A stretch of 64,000 nucleotides of DNA, from the NCBI GenBank assembly GCA_029260295.1, contig JAJDDN010000004.1, forward strand, positions 112,705 to 176,704. The letters are read 5' to 3'. This document shows, one piece after another, positions 26,181 to 35,991 of this stretch (within the stretch, counting starts at the first letter, position 1; each line of letters begins with the position of its first letter). Below the pieces are notes generated by a model that saw only the letters and a program-made list of their open reading frames with translations, made no database searches and was not told the DNA's origin. The position numbers were made by a program, and so were the translations under genes. This stretch comes from Phycisphaerales bacterium (GTDB lineage Bacteria; Planctomycetota; Phycisphaerae; Phycisphaerales; UBA1924).

Positions 26181-27611
26181 CTACTCAACATCCCCAAGCA
26201 CCTCGAGCATCGGCCCGAGGTGTTTTTCATAGTTCTTCCACCGCTGCCGGCTCGTCTTATACAACGGCTTGCGGATCTGCCCCGCACTGGCCGTGTGCAC
26301 CGAAGACTTGTTCTTGTGGTGCTCCAGACACGACTTGTTAAACTCCAGCCCAATGTGGTCAAGCATCGCCCGCACCCGAGGCTCAGGATCAGCGGTCAAC
26401 TCCTCATACCGAGACTCAAAGATCGTCACATCAAGCATCTCCGACCAATGCTTCATCGTCCGCAAATACCCCAGATACTGCTGAGCGCAGGTCCCCAGAT
26501 CATGCGCATACTGCAACCCAGGACCAAACCGCTGAAAGAAGATCGACAAACAAGTATCCCGGGCATCCCGCCGGCAGTGCACAATACTCGCCCCAGGAAG
26601 CATCCGCGTGATCGGCCCAAGAAACAAATAGTTCTCGGGCATCTTGTCAACCACCCGCAGAATCTTGGAGCTTGGATACGCCTCATCCAATGATTCCAGA
26701 TACCGCTTGCCGCCGGCCGCAAAGTCCTCGTCACTCAAATCATCAGGAGTCCGCGATCCTAAGAAATCATTAATCACCGGGCTCTCCCCAACCCCACCCG
26801 CCTGCGGATGGGCCGCGATCACCTGCTCGGTCAGCGTCGTCCCAGACCGCGGCATCCCCACCACCAGCACACTCCGCGACGCGTCAATCGGCTGAACCGC
26901 AAACCCCTCAACCACTTCCTTAGTCCAGCCATCGAGATGCGCATCAAAGTCCGTCGTCACCCCGCGATCGGTCATCTTGTTGGCCATATCAAACGCACCA
27001 AACGCCTCGTCATACTCCCCAACAGAATCGAGCAACTGCCCGTGAGAGAACAACAACTCGCTCCGCCGAACACGATCAAGCGATGGATTATCAAGCGTCT
27101 CCCGGATCAGATCAATCGCGTCCCCCTGCCGCTTGAGCTCCACCGCAAGCGTACCGAAAATCATCACAATCGATGGATCCTTTGAAATCTCCAAGGCCCG
27201 CTCTACGATCTCCATCGCCTTGGCCGATTGCCCCCGCGCCTGGAGCACCCGCGCTTTGAGTGTCACAGCCCGCCCATAGCAAGGATTCACCTTGAGCACC
27301 TGATCGAGCACCTTGTGTGCATCGCCCAGCCGATCAAGCCGCCGGTACACCATCGCCAGATCGCACAGCGTGTCGGGATCCCCCGGATTGAGCTTCCCAG
27401 CAAACTCCAGATGCCGGATCGCCTCGGCGCAGTTATCAAACAGCATCAAAGAGTACCCGAGCATCCGCAGGATCTCCGGATCCTTCGGCGTCCGCTCGAG
27501 CGCCTCACGCAACAGCACAATCGCCGTTTGATATTCCGACGCGGCAAGCAACGAACGGACACGCTGAATCATCCCCGCAGAACTCGAATACGGACTATCA
27601 AAAGTACTCAT
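26181..27611 (-). CDS. TPR-sulfotransferase fusion, paralogue 1
   Basis: A 476-residue protein with N-terminal TPR repeats (about 15-210) and a C-terminal sulfotransferase domain (about 245-470). The PAPS-binding loop GMPRSGTTLTEQ lies at 252-263 and the 3'-phosphate-binding motif CRRDARDTCLSIF at 346-358. The tail TASAGQIRKPLYKTSRQRWKNY resembles the tyrosylprotein/Sulfotransfer_3 group. Such enzymes transfer sulfate from PAPS to an acceptor; here the TPRs may bind a protein substrate. No signal peptide is seen. Its ATG overlaps the stop of paralogue 2 as TAATG, so the two are translationally coupled. Acceptor unknown. Confidence 0.85.
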   Translation of the reverse strand: MSTFDSPYSSSAGMIQRVRSLLAASEYQTAIVLLREALERTPKDPEILRMLGYSLMLFDNCAEAIRHLEFAGKLNPGDPDTLCDLAMVYRRLDRLGDAHKVLDQVLKVNPCYGRAVTLKARVLQARGQSAKAMEIVERALEISKDPSIVMIFGTLAVELKRQGDAIDLIRETLDNPSLDRVRRSELLFSHGQLLDSVGEYDEAFGAFDMANKMTDRGVTTDFDAHLDGWTKEVVEGFAVQPIDASRSVLVVGMPRSGTTLTEQVIAAHPQAGGVGESPVINDFLGSRTPDDLSDEDFAAGGKRYLESLDEAYPSSKILRVVDKMPENYLFLGPITRMLPGASIVHCRRDARDTCLSIFFQRFGPGLQYAHDLGTCAQQYLGYLRTMKHWSEMLDVTIFESRYEELTADPEPRVRAMLDHIGLEFNKSCLEHHKNKSSVHTASAGQIRKPLYKTSRQRWKNYEKHLGPMLEVLGDVE

Positions 27612-29071
27612 TATTCACCACTCCACACAGACTGCTCCGCAAGCACCCCATCGGCATACGGCCCCAGCGCATCAAGCAACGCCCCGATATGCCCCTCATA
27701 GTTCTTCCAACGCTGCCGGCGCGACTGATACACCGGTTTCCGGACCTGCGTAGCACTCGCCGTATGCACATGCTCCTTCGATTCATGAAACTTCAGGCAC
27801 GCCTCATCAAACTCAAGCCCCAAGAAACCAATCATCGACCGCGTGTGCGTCTCGGAATCACTCACAAACTCTTCATACACATTGGTAAACACAGGCACAT
27901 CCAGCGTCTCCATCCAGTACTCCATCATCGTCCGGTGCGCCACATACTGCTCCCCGAGCTGCGTCAGATCACGCGAGTAGTGCACATTGGTCCCAAAGTT
28001 CTGAAAGAACGCGCTCAAACAACAATCACGCGGATCACGCAACGCATGGATCACCCGAACCCCAGGCAAAATCCGAGAAACCAACCCCAGAGATTTCTCC
28101 GTCCCCATATGTTTATCAACCACCCGCCGAGCATCGGCACCCGCCTGCCTATCGATTTGCCCAAGATACTCGGCCGCGTACGAATCAATCCGCTCCTGAT
28201 CAAGATTCGACGCCAATGTCCGCGACACCATCTGGATCATCAACGGGCACTCGCCAACGGTCCCGCCCAGCGGATGAGCATTGATGATCTGCTCGGTCAG
28301 CGTCGTCCCAGACCGCGGCATCCCCGCGATAATCACAGGCCGATCATCATTGATCGTCGATCGAGGAATCCCATCAAGCACCTCACCAGACCACATGCTC
28401 TGGATCGACTCGGGATGCGCCACATGCCCGTGGATATGCCCGCCGTTGGCCAGCCGATAGAACTCGAACGCCCGGTCGTAATCTTCAAGCGAATCGTGCA
28501 CCGCCCCCATCTCAAAGCGTGCCGACCTCTTGAACCGCTCGGTGAAATCCGGGTTTTCAAGGATCGATTCAAAGTACCCGATCGCACGATCAAACTCTTT
28601 GAGCTCCCGCGCAACCTTCCCATGAGCCATCAACACAAGCACATCTGGATTATCAATCTCCCCCACCCGTTCCAAAAACTCCACGGCCAACTCAACAGAC
28701 CCCGAATCAATATGCGACTTAACCATCGCCATGATCGTCGCCCCGTGCCCAGGATTTTGCAACAACGCCCGCTCCAGTGCCGCATGCATCGCAGGCACAT
28801 CCCCCACCGTCAGATACGCCTGAGCCAGCACCACCATCGTTTCGGGATGATTGGCCCGCTTCTTGGCCGCCCGCTTGAGCACCTCGACCGCCTCATCGGC
28901 AAACCCGGTCACCACAAGCACCTGCCCCAGCCGGAGCATCAGCTGCGGATTGCTCTTGTCCATCGACAACGCCTTGCGGTACAAGACCAGCGCCGACCCC
29001 AAGTTCTCGCGTGCTAATGCATCCTTGGCCTGCACAAGAATCTTCTCTAGTTTACTCGATCCTCTATTCAT
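27611..29071 (-). CDS. TPR-sulfotransferase fusion, paralogue 2
   Basis: A 486-residue protein with the same plan as its downstream neighbour: TPR helices at about 5-205, sulfotransferase domain at about 245-465. The PAPS loop GMPRSGTTLTEQ is at 250-261 and the second motif HALRDPRDCCLSAFFQ is intact, followed by TASATQVRKPVYQSRRQRWKNYEGH. Sequence identity with paralogue 1 is clear in the catalytic domain but low in the TPRs, which suggests different partners. It is upstream in a two-gene operon with paralogue 1. No signal peptide. Confidence 0.85.
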   Translation of the reverse strand: MNRGSSKLEKILVQAKDALARENLGSALVLYRKALSMDKSNPQLMLRLGQVLVVTGFADEAVEVLKRAAKKRANHPETMVVLAQAYLTVGDVPAMHAALERALLQNPGHGATIMAMVKSHIDSGSVELAVEFLERVGEIDNPDVLVLMAHGKVARELKEFDRAIGYFESILENPDFTERFKRSARFEMGAVHDSLEDYDRAFEFYRLANGGHIHGHVAHPESIQSMWSGEVLDGIPRSTINDDRPVIIAGMPRSGTTLTEQIINAHPLGGTVGECPLMIQMVSRTLASNLDQERIDSYAAEYLGQIDRQAGADARRVVDKHMGTEKSLGLVSRILPGVRVIHALRDPRDCCLSAFFQNFGTNVHYSRDLTQLGEQYVAHRTMMEYWMETLDVPVFTNVYEEFVSDSETHTRSMIGFLGLEFDEACLKFHESKEHVHTASATQVRKPVYQSRRQRWKNYEGHIGALLDALGPYADGVLAEQSVWSGE

Positions 29072-29180
29072 GCATGCACTGTAGTGCCCTAACCCCCCTG
29101 TTTCACCCTTTCAAGCCCTCTCATCGACCCGCAATGCCCCCCATCAAAGCTACAATCAGACCAATCCCCCGGAGCAGCCC

Positions 29181-30890
29181 TTGAGCACCCTCTTTGAAAC
29201 ACGACGATACCTCATCCCCTTCCGGACCGGGCTCCTCCCTCAGATCTTCTGCGACACCCTCGTCCTGGGCTCAGGAGTCGCAGGCCTCAGAGCCGCCATC
29301 ACCGCCGCCGGTGCCGGATCAAACTCAAATGAAGTCATCGTCTGCACCAAAGACCAAATCAACACCACCAACACCTCATGGGCACAGGGGGGCATCGCCG
29401 CCGTCCTCCCAACCAACACTTCTGATTCCATCGACGCCCACATCAAAGACTCACTCACCGCCGGCGCAGGCATGTGCGACCCCGCCGCAGTCGACCTCGT
29501 CTGCACCCAAGGCCCAGCACTCCTCCAAGAACTCATCGGCTGGGGCGCAACTTTCGATAAAGACGAAGCGGGCAACCTCAGCACCGGACGAGAGGGCGGC
29601 CACAACGCCAACCGAATCTACCACGCCGGCGGAGACGCCACCGGACTCGAAATACAACAAACCCTCACCAACAAAGCACAACAACACCGCTCCATCCGCC
29701 TCTTCGACCACTGCTTCGCCATCGACCTCCTCACCCACTCAAACGAACCCAACGCCCCCGTCATGGGCGCCATCACCTGGCACCCCAAGCACGGCCTACA
29801 AGTCATCTGGGCACGCACCACCATCCTCGCCTGCGGCGGCGCAGGACAGGTCTACCGCGAAACCTCAAACCCCTCCATCGCCACCGGCGACGCCATCGCC
29901 ATGGCCTACCGCGCCGGAGCATCACTCCAAGACATGGAGTTCGTCCAGTTCCACCCGACAACCCTCTACATCCCCGGCGCACCGCGATCGCTGATCTCCG
30001 AAGCCGTCCGAGGCGAGGGCGCCCACCTCCTCGACGACTCAGGCAACCGCTTCATGCCCGCGATCCACGAACTCGCCGAACTCGCACCCCGCGATGTCGT
30101 CTCCCGCGCCATCTCCCAGCAGCTCGCACTCCAAGGCGGCAAACATGTCTGGCTCGACTGCCGCCACATCGCACACTTCAAATCCCGCTTCCCAGGAATC
30201 TGGTCCACCCTCGAATCCTTCGGCATCGACCCCGCAACCGACACCATCCCCGTCCACCCCGCCGCCCACTACCAAATCGGAGGCATCCAGACCAACCTCA
30301 CGGCCGCCACCGATGTGCCAAACCTCTACGCCATCGGCGAAGCCGCCTGCACCGGCCTCCACGGCGCCAACCGCCTCGCCTCCAACTCCCTCCTCGAAGG
30401 CCTCGTCATGGGCAAGATCGCAGGGCAGCAAGCCGCGGGCCGCAGCGGATCAGCTCCAACACCAACAACGATTATCTCCTCGATCCAACCCAGCACCCAC
30501 GCCCAGCTCGATCTCACCGATGTCCGCTCCTCGCTCCGCTCGACCATGTGGTACAACGCGGGGATCTCCCGCACCAGAACCAAACTCGCCGATGCGTGCG
30601 ACATGTTCGATCTCTGGGGCCGCTACACACTCGACAAAGTCTTCGACACCCCCGACGGCTGGGAAGTCCAAAACCTGCTTTACACCGCTCGCCTCATCGC
30701 AAGAGCCGCCCTCAACCGCCCCGCATCGGTCGGCACCCACTGGATCCAGTCCCCAGACCCAGATCAACCCGACCAATCCCAAGACTCCCCAACCCCAGAC
30801 GCCGCCCTTCACGCGAGCTGGTCACGCCATTCTCCGGAACCAACCTACGAGCAAGTCGAACCAAAGACGCCCACGCCCGTATCTGAATAA
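29181..30890 (+). CDS. nadB: L-aspartate oxidase NadB
   Basis: NadB oxidises L-aspartate to iminoaspartate with FAD, the first step of de novo NAD synthesis. The 569-residue protein has the FAD dinucleotide fold VLGSGVAGLRAAI near residue 30, TNTSWAQGGIAAVL, the substrate-site region STGREGGHNANRIYHAGGDATG, the catalytic Arg loop SEAVRGEGAHLLD, and GEAACTGLHGANRLASNSLLEGLVMG. The start is a TTG with GGAGC upstream; no closer ATG fits. The C-terminal 50 residues are Pro-rich. Neither nadA nor nadC lies beside it. Confidence 0.93.
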   Translation: MSTLFETRRYLIPFRTGLLPQIFCDTLVLGSGVAGLRAAITAAGAGSNSNEVIVCTKDQINTTNTSWAQGGIAAVLPTNTSDSIDAHIKDSLTAGAGMCDPAAVDLVCTQGPALLQELIGWGATFDKDEAGNLSTGREGGHNANRIYHAGGDATGLEIQQTLTNKAQQHRSIRLFDHCFAIDLLTHSNEPNAPVMGAITWHPKHGLQVIWARTTILACGGAGQVYRETSNPSIATGDAIAMAYRAGASLQDMEFVQFHPTTLYIPGAPRSLISEAVRGEGAHLLDDSGNRFMPAIHELAELAPRDVVSRAISQQLALQGGKHVWLDCRHIAHFKSRFPGIWSTLESFGIDPATDTIPVHPAAHYQIGGIQTNLTAATDVPNLYAIGEAACTGLHGANRLASNSLLEGLVMGKIAGQQAAGRSGSAPTPTTIISSIQPSTHAQLDLTDVRSSLRSTMWYNAGISRTRTKLADACDMFDLWGRYTLDKVFDTPDGWEVQNLLYTARLIARAALNRPASVGTHWIQSPDPDQPDQSQDSPTPDAALHASWSRHSPEPTYEQVEPKTPTPVSE

Positions 30891-30892
30891 CA

Positions 30893-31504
30893 ATGCCCAG
30901 CCGCACACTCTCCACGCAATCCAAATACCCACCACGATTGGCCCTGCCACTCGTGGTGCTCGTTACTCTGGCCCTGCTCCCCGCCTGCACACCATACCAA
31001 AGAGAAATCAGCCGCAGCGGGATTCTTACCAAACTCAAAGACCAACAAAGCGGAACCCGAGGCACCACAGACCCCACAAGCCTCAGCGTCATCTTCGCCG
31101 TCCCCGAAGGAAAGATCCGCATTGAAGACGAAGACGGAAATGTCACCCTCTACGCCAAATCCGTCAAGCACCTGATGAACCACATCATCTACGCACTCGA
31201 AAACAACGAACGCGAACTCTTCACAGAACAAATCCTCTCACAGATCACCAAAGACGAGTTCGCAGACCGAGGGCTCGACCCAGGAATCGCATACGACCAA
31301 CTCATCAAACACAAACGCGATGTCTACAAAGTCTTCCAGTTCATGCCCATGGGCGAACGCACCCCAGGACTTTATCTCAAACCAATCGGCGACAACCTCT
31401 TCCGCCTCGCCACCTCAAGAGCAGGCCACAAAGATCTCCTCTGGATCGGGATCGATGTTTCCTTCGAAAATATCAACTACAAACTCCGCTGGTTTGTCCG
31501 CTAG
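30893..31504 (+). CDS. Putative lipoprotein of unknown function
   Basis: A 203-residue exported protein with a hydrophobic signal and a lipobox-like LPAC at about residue 32, indicating a lipid-anchored protein. The mature part begins with basic residues, then SLSVIFAVPEGKIRIEDEDGNVTLYAKSVKHLMNHIIYALENNERELFTEQIL and ends in beta strands (GLYLKPIGDNLFRLA, YKLRWFVR). No known family is recognised. It follows nadB by two bases on the same strand and is probably co-transcribed with it. Confidence 0.62.
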   Translation: MPSRTLSTQSKYPPRLALPLVVLVTLALLPACTPYQREISRSGILTKLKDQQSGTRGTTDPTSLSVIFAVPEGKIRIEDEDGNVTLYAKSVKHLMNHIIYALENNERELFTEQILSQITKDEFADRGLDPGIAYDQLIKHKRDVYKVFQFMPMGERTPGLYLKPIGDNLFRLATSRAGHKDLLWIGIDVSFENINYKLRWFVR

Positions 31505-31534
31505 ATCCCCGCATCCCAAGGCTATCCTTCCATC

Positions 31535-32155
31535 ATGAACAATCAGACCAGCCCATCCCCCACCTCAATCAAAGCACTCAAACAACTCTCCACCGAAGAG
31601 CTCACCGCACGCATGCGCATCGGTGTCGAATCCATCGACCCAAGAATCTTTGAGCTCACAGACCAACAACTCGACCAAGCATGGACCCCAGAAGCCAACA
31701 CCGGGCTCTGGCCAATCCGCGTCGTCCTTGGACACCTCGCAGATGTCGAAATGGTCTTCGCGACCCGCATCCGAAAGATCTACGCCGAAGAAAGCCCCAC
31801 ACTCCAACTCTTCGACGAACACGCCTTCGTCGATTCCGCAATCTATGGCTGCACACAAGGATCCACCATGTCACCCCCCATCGGCGGAGACATCGCAGCC
31901 ATCCACACACTCCGCTCATGGCTCATCGCATTCCTCTACCAACTCCAAGAAACAGACTGGCAGCGCACAGGACTCCACCCAGACCACGGCCCAGTCTCCA
32001 TCCAAACCCTCGCCATCTACAACTGCTGGCACCTAGAACGCCACGCATGGTTCATCAACGCAAAGACAGAAAAACTCCTAGGCCCACGCCCAGTCCCAGA
32101 ACCATGCGACTCAGGAGGCTGCGGAAAGCCAGGATGCGAATGCATCCATAGCTAG
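31535..32155 (+). CDS. DinB-superfamily protein with cysteine-rich tail
   Basis: A 206-residue four-helix-bundle protein of the DinB/YfiT-like superfamily, whose members bind a metal through three histidines and often act as thiol transferases. Candidate ligands are His in VLGHLADVE and the pair in HLERHAW. The C-terminus adds CDSGGCGKPGCEC, four closely spaced cysteines that could hold a second metal, which is unusual for the family. It lies 30 bases after the lipoprotein gene and converges with the next paralogue. Substrate unknown. Confidence 0.68.
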   Translation: MNNQTSPSPTSIKALKQLSTEELTARMRIGVESIDPRIFELTDQQLDQAWTPEANTGLWPIRVVLGHLADVEMVFATRIRKIYAEESPTLQLFDEHAFVDSAIYGCTQGSTMSPPIGGDIAAIHTLRSWLIAFLYQLQETDWQRTGLHPDHGPVSIQTLAIYNCWHLERHAWFINAKTEKLLGPRPVPEPCDSGGCGKPGCECIHS

Positions 32156-32164
32156 CACAAAGTT

Positions 32165-33703
32165 TCAATCGCCAAAGAACTCACGCAACGCCTTATTGGC
32201 GGTCCCATACTCAGACACATGCGACCCAGGCCCCCTCGCATCAGTCGATTCAAGACCGGCAACAAGATCATCGCTGACCTCAAAGCCAAGCGCATCACCA
32301 AGCAAACGAAGCACCGCAGCCGGATCGCTCAGCACCTGCTCGTACTGCACATTGATCACCTGAGCTCCAACCCGCTCGTCATTGAGCACGCTCGTCCAGT
32401 GATCCATCAGACGATCACTATCCCTCACAAACGCAGCCGCAGCAAGCAGCTCGCCGGCATACGGATGATTCCCAGGCATCTCATCGCAATAAATCGCCAG
32501 CGTATGCTCGATCGGATCACGACGGCAGTTAATAATCCGCACACCACGCATCGACATCGCAGCGCACCCAAAGAGATTCAGATTATGCGGGTGCGTATCA
32601 ACAGTTGTCATCCCCGCCATCCGCGCCGCAGCGTCACAGCTCTGCCCGTACCCCGCCGCCAGCTTACCGAGCTGATCACCCCGGTGCCCAGCAGGCCCAG
32701 GCACCACAGCCCGGAGCACGCCCTTGGCCGAGGTCAACTGGGTCATGCAAAGCATCCCCAAAGATTCCATTGGCCCCACCACAACCGTATTGGGCAATCG
32801 CTCAAGCAACTCCTGCACCTCGGGCATCCCGGAATGAACCGAACCACCAAGCAGCACCCTCCGTGCCCCGAGCTCGCCCTCAGGACGCACAAGCGAGTCA
32901 ATCCCCTCAGCCGTCCACGACTCCATCAGCTTGGATGTTATTGTTGCGTGCGCCTTGGGATTGAACCCCCCCCGACGCAACTTGGCCGCACGCCGGAACG
33001 AGTTAAACGCTTCAGAATACTCGCCGAGCCGATCGCACATTCTCCCATGCGCTCTCAGCACCGCCATCAGTTCACCAGCCGCCAGCCCAACCTCTTCACA
33101 GAGTTCTGCCAACCGCTCATTGCATACCTTCATCCGCCCGGAATCGGCCGTCTCGGCATCATCAAGAATCTTGGCCAATGACACCATCAGCGGAATCTCA
33201 TCGAGCTTCCGAGCCAGCCCGTCATCAATCAAACCGATCGCACCCTCCGTATCCCCAATCGCGCTGCTCAGCTCGGCCATCGAGCACACCGCATCGGCCC
33301 GGTCCGGGTCCATATCGATCGCACGCTGAATCTCATCCTTCGCGTCCTCGAACTCGCCCAGCACCGTGAGCGACCGCCCGATCTCCGACTGCAACTGAAT
33401 AAACTGATCAACAATCCGAGGCCTCGCAGGGTTCTCTTCTTCCCCCTCCTCCAGTGCCTGCAGCGTCAGCTTGGCCGATGAACGCATATCCTGAATCCCC
33501 GCCTCGTGCACACCAAGTTTCGCAAGAGCAAGACCATGAATCGCGAGGATCGGTGGCTCCTCAGGAAAGTGAGCCCGGAGCTTCCCCGCCCGCTTGGATG
33601 CCTCGAACACATCCCCAGCCGCCATGAGCTTCTTGGCCTCCTCAAACATGTCCTTCGGGGTCGCCTGATTCGGTTGTGGATTCGTCTGTTGGTTCTGCTG
33701 CAT
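32165..33703 (-). CDS. Degenerate TPR-sulfotransferase paralogue (probably inactive)
   Basis: A 512-residue paralogue of the local TPR-sulfotransferases. The N-terminal TPR region (about 20-245) is intact. Where its relatives have the PAPS loop GMPRSGTTLTEQ, it has LLGGSVHSGMPEVQELL (284-300), which lacks the Arg-Ser-Gly-Thr-Thr core. The second motif is partly kept (NCRRDPIEHTLAIY, 392-405), and the TPST-like tail is absent. The frame is open throughout, so it is not a simple pseudogene. It may act as a non-catalytic partner or binding protein for the active paralogues. Confidence 0.75.
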   Translation of the reverse strand: MQQNQQTNPQPNQATPKDMFEEAKKLMAAGDVFEASKRAGKLRAHFPEEPPILAIHGLALAKLGVHEAGIQDMRSSAKLTLQALEEGEEENPARPRIVDQFIQLQSEIGRSLTVLGEFEDAKDEIQRAIDMDPDRADAVCSMAELSSAIGDTEGAIGLIDDGLARKLDEIPLMVSLAKILDDAETADSGRMKVCNERLAELCEEVGLAAGELMAVLRAHGRMCDRLGEYSEAFNSFRRAAKLRRGGFNPKAHATITSKLMESWTAEGIDSLVRPEGELGARRVLLGGSVHSGMPEVQELLERLPNTVVVGPMESLGMLCMTQLTSAKGVLRAVVPGPAGHRGDQLGKLAAGYGQSCDAAARMAGMTTVDTHPHNLNLFGCAAMSMRGVRIINCRRDPIEHTLAIYCDEMPGNHPYAGELLAAAAFVRDSDRLMDHWTSVLNDERVGAQVINVQYEQVLSDPAAVLRLLGDALGFEVSDDLVAGLESTDARGPGSHVSEYGTANKALREFFGD

Positions 33704-33773
33704 ATGTATTCTCGCCCGTGGTTAGTTAGATTCGTATTCAAGCCGCCTATAAGGGCTAAGTGTAAAGAACTCG

Positions 33774-35282
33774 TTATTCAGATACAGGCTCAGCGATCAC
33801 ATCGCCCAGCCCTTCAAGAAGCGCATCAATATGACCAGCATAGCGTTCATACCGCTTGGTCGAGGTCGTATACATCGGCTGACGCACCTGATCATTACTC
33901 AGCGTAAGCGCGACACGACCGGATTCATGGAAGTTCAGGCACGCCTCATCAAACTCAAGCCCCACAAAGTCCAGCAAAGCCCGTGTTTTGCCCTCTTGAT
34001 CGGCCACAGTCTCCTCGTACTGATTCTCAAAGATCGGAACCCCGACACGCTCGTCGCCGAGCACCCCGGTGTAGTGATCCGTGATCTCACGGTAACTCCG
34101 GTAGAAACGCCCGCAGTTCCCCATATCAAAGCTATACGAATGCCCCGCATTGAGCGCCTGAAAGAAACAAGACAAACAGTTATCCCTCGGCTCCCGCCGG
34201 CAGTGAATAATCCGCGCATCGGGAAACGCCAACGCGATCAGCCCCATATACCAGAAGTTCATCGGCGCCTTGTCTGTAATCACCTCGACAGCAGGATTGT
34301 CCGCCATCGCCATCGTCTCACGACGATAAATCTTCGACAGCTCCACTACCTTCTTGATGTCATAATCGTCAGGCCCAAACTTATATGGATTCATCGGGTC
34401 CGGAGCAATCTGATGGAACAGCTCAGCGATAAGCCCAAGCTCCCCAGCACCATACCCACGCGGATGGGCGTCCAAAATCTGCTCCGTCAGCGTTGTACCA
34501 GACCGAGGCATCCCCAGAATAAACACAGGCCGAGGCATCCCCGCCGGAGGACGGACAATCCCCTCAAATCGCTCAGCCGTCCATGATTCTTTGAGCAACT
34601 GAACCTGCCGGGACATCTTCCCGTCTTGGTATTCCGAATGCACCAAACTATTGGACTCCGTAAACGCCCCCATCGCCTCGCCGTACCGCTTGGCACGGTC
34701 AAAGAGATGCCCAAGAGTATTGAGCGCACGCCCCCTCACCGCGTCATCCCCACCCTTCTCGCTCTCAAGCAGACCCTCAATCAACCCGATCCCCTCCTCG
34801 ATCCGATCCGTCCGCAGCACCGCCCGACCAAAAATCGAAGCAATCTGTAAACACATAATCCCCCGCTCCTCGGCCTCATCGGAAATCCGCACCGCCTCCT
34901 CTTTGAGCCCCCCCAATAACAACAAATGACCAAGCCCAGCAACAAGCGCAGGACTCTGAGGCTGACGCACAATCTCATCACGCATCAGCACAACCGCCCC
35001 CTCAAGATTCCCAGACTGCGTCATCCCCTCACTCAGTGTGCTCAGCACCGCAACCCGATGGGGCTTGTGGGTGATATGACGCAACGACCGCCCCGCGATC
35101 CGAACCCCCTCCTCAGACCGCTGAAGCCTCAACAACACCCCCACATGCAACGCCACAATCGGCGGGAAGTGCGGGCTCTTGTTATACAACGAACTCGTGA
35201 TCCGGCAAGCCGCCCGATAAGATCCCTGCTCACACAACTGACGCGCCTGTTCAAACGCTTCCTTCGTACCAACTACAGGCAT
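33774..35282 (-). CDS. TPR-sulfotransferase fusion, paralogue 4
   Basis: A 502-residue protein, very similar over its whole length to the gene at 35992-37488. TPR helices occupy about 5-220; the PAPS loop GMPRSGTTLTEQ is at 257-268; the second motif is HCRREPRDNCLSCFFQA. The tail ALTLSNDQVRQPMYTTSTKRYERYAGH matches the Sulfotransfer_3 group. The start MPVVGTKEAF was chosen to match the paralogue's MPMLGKKEAF and has GGAGG 6 bases upstream; a longer frame begins at 35306. It forms, with the divergent asparaginase gene, one half of a duplicated cassette. Confidence 0.86.
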   Translation of the reverse strand: MPVVGTKEAFEQARQLCEQGSYRAACRITSSLYNKSPHFPPIVALHVGVLLRLQRSEEGVRIAGRSLRHITHKPHRVAVLSTLSEGMTQSGNLEGAVVLMRDEIVRQPQSPALVAGLGHLLLLGGLKEEAVRISDEAEERGIMCLQIASIFGRAVLRTDRIEEGIGLIEGLLESEKGGDDAVRGRALNTLGHLFDRAKRYGEAMGAFTESNSLVHSEYQDGKMSRQVQLLKESWTAERFEGIVRPPAGMPRPVFILGMPRSGTTLTEQILDAHPRGYGAGELGLIAELFHQIAPDPMNPYKFGPDDYDIKKVVELSKIYRRETMAMADNPAVEVITDKAPMNFWYMGLIALAFPDARIIHCRREPRDNCLSCFFQALNAGHSYSFDMGNCGRFYRSYREITDHYTGVLGDERVGVPIFENQYEETVADQEGKTRALLDFVGLEFDEACLNFHESGRVALTLSNDQVRQPMYTTSTKRYERYAGHIDALLEGLGDVIAEPVSE

Positions 35283-35372
35283 ACCAATCCTCCAGATACC
35301 AAACAAATCAACACGAGGGCCGTGTCAACTCACCGTTAACCCAAACCATCGGCCTTTAGACGGCATAACCTT

Positions 35373-35918
35373 ATGCCTATGCGCCAGATCACGCTCATCT
35401 CAACAGGCGGAACCATCGAGAAAACCTACGATGAACACGCAGGAACCCTCACAAACCGCTCCTCAGTGGTCCAAGAGATGCTCCGCATCCTCCGCCTAGA
35501 AGACACCCAGATCAACACCCTCCAACTCATGCAGAAAGATTCCCTGGATCTCACCGACGCGGACCGCCAAAGAATCCTCGACGCCGTCCGCCTAGTCATC
35601 GGCCCAACAGATGCCCCCAGGGACCAATCAATCTGCTCGGGAGTCATCATCCTCCACGGCACCGACACCCTGTGCCAAACCGGAGAATGGCTCCAAAAAG
35701 CTATCGGCGACTCCATCCATGTCCCCGTCATCCTCACAGGCGCCATGCGCCCCTTCGAAATGAAACGCTCCGACGCACTCCAAAACCTCAACGAAGCAAT
35801 CTTCGCCGCAGGCCTCCTCGCACCAGGAATCTATGTAGTCGCCCACGGCAACGCCCTCCCCTTCCCCGGACCTAAAAAAGACCGAGAACGAGGCACCTTC
35901 ATTCAACCCAGAGATTAA
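35373..35918 (+). CDS. Short asparaginase-like protein (N-terminal domain only)
   Basis: A 181-residue protein matching the N-terminal catalytic domain of type I/II L-asparaginases. The first nucleophile motif STGGTIEKTYDE is at about 10-21, the second-threonine motif HGTDTLCQTGEWL at about 95-107, and TGAMRPFEMKRSDALQN follows. The C-terminal domain of the usual 320-350-residue enzymes is absent. Single-domain relatives exist, but their activity is uncertain. It is transcribed divergently from the sulfotransferase at 33774 and ends 73 bases before its duplicated copy. A broken second copy is found at 37577. Confidence 0.75.
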   Translation: MPMRQITLISTGGTIEKTYDEHAGTLTNRSSVVQEMLRILRLEDTQINTLQLMQKDSLDLTDADRQRILDAVRLVIGPTDAPRDQSICSGVIILHGTDTLCQTGEWLQKAIGDSIHVPVILTGAMRPFEMKRSDALQNLNEAIFAAGLLAPGIYVVAHGNALPFPGPKKDRERGTFIQPRD

Positions 35919-35991
35919 CTCCGGTCACCGAATCCAGACTGCACCCGCCAGCCGCTGTTTCAAACAAAACTACCAAACCCTCCCCAGAACC

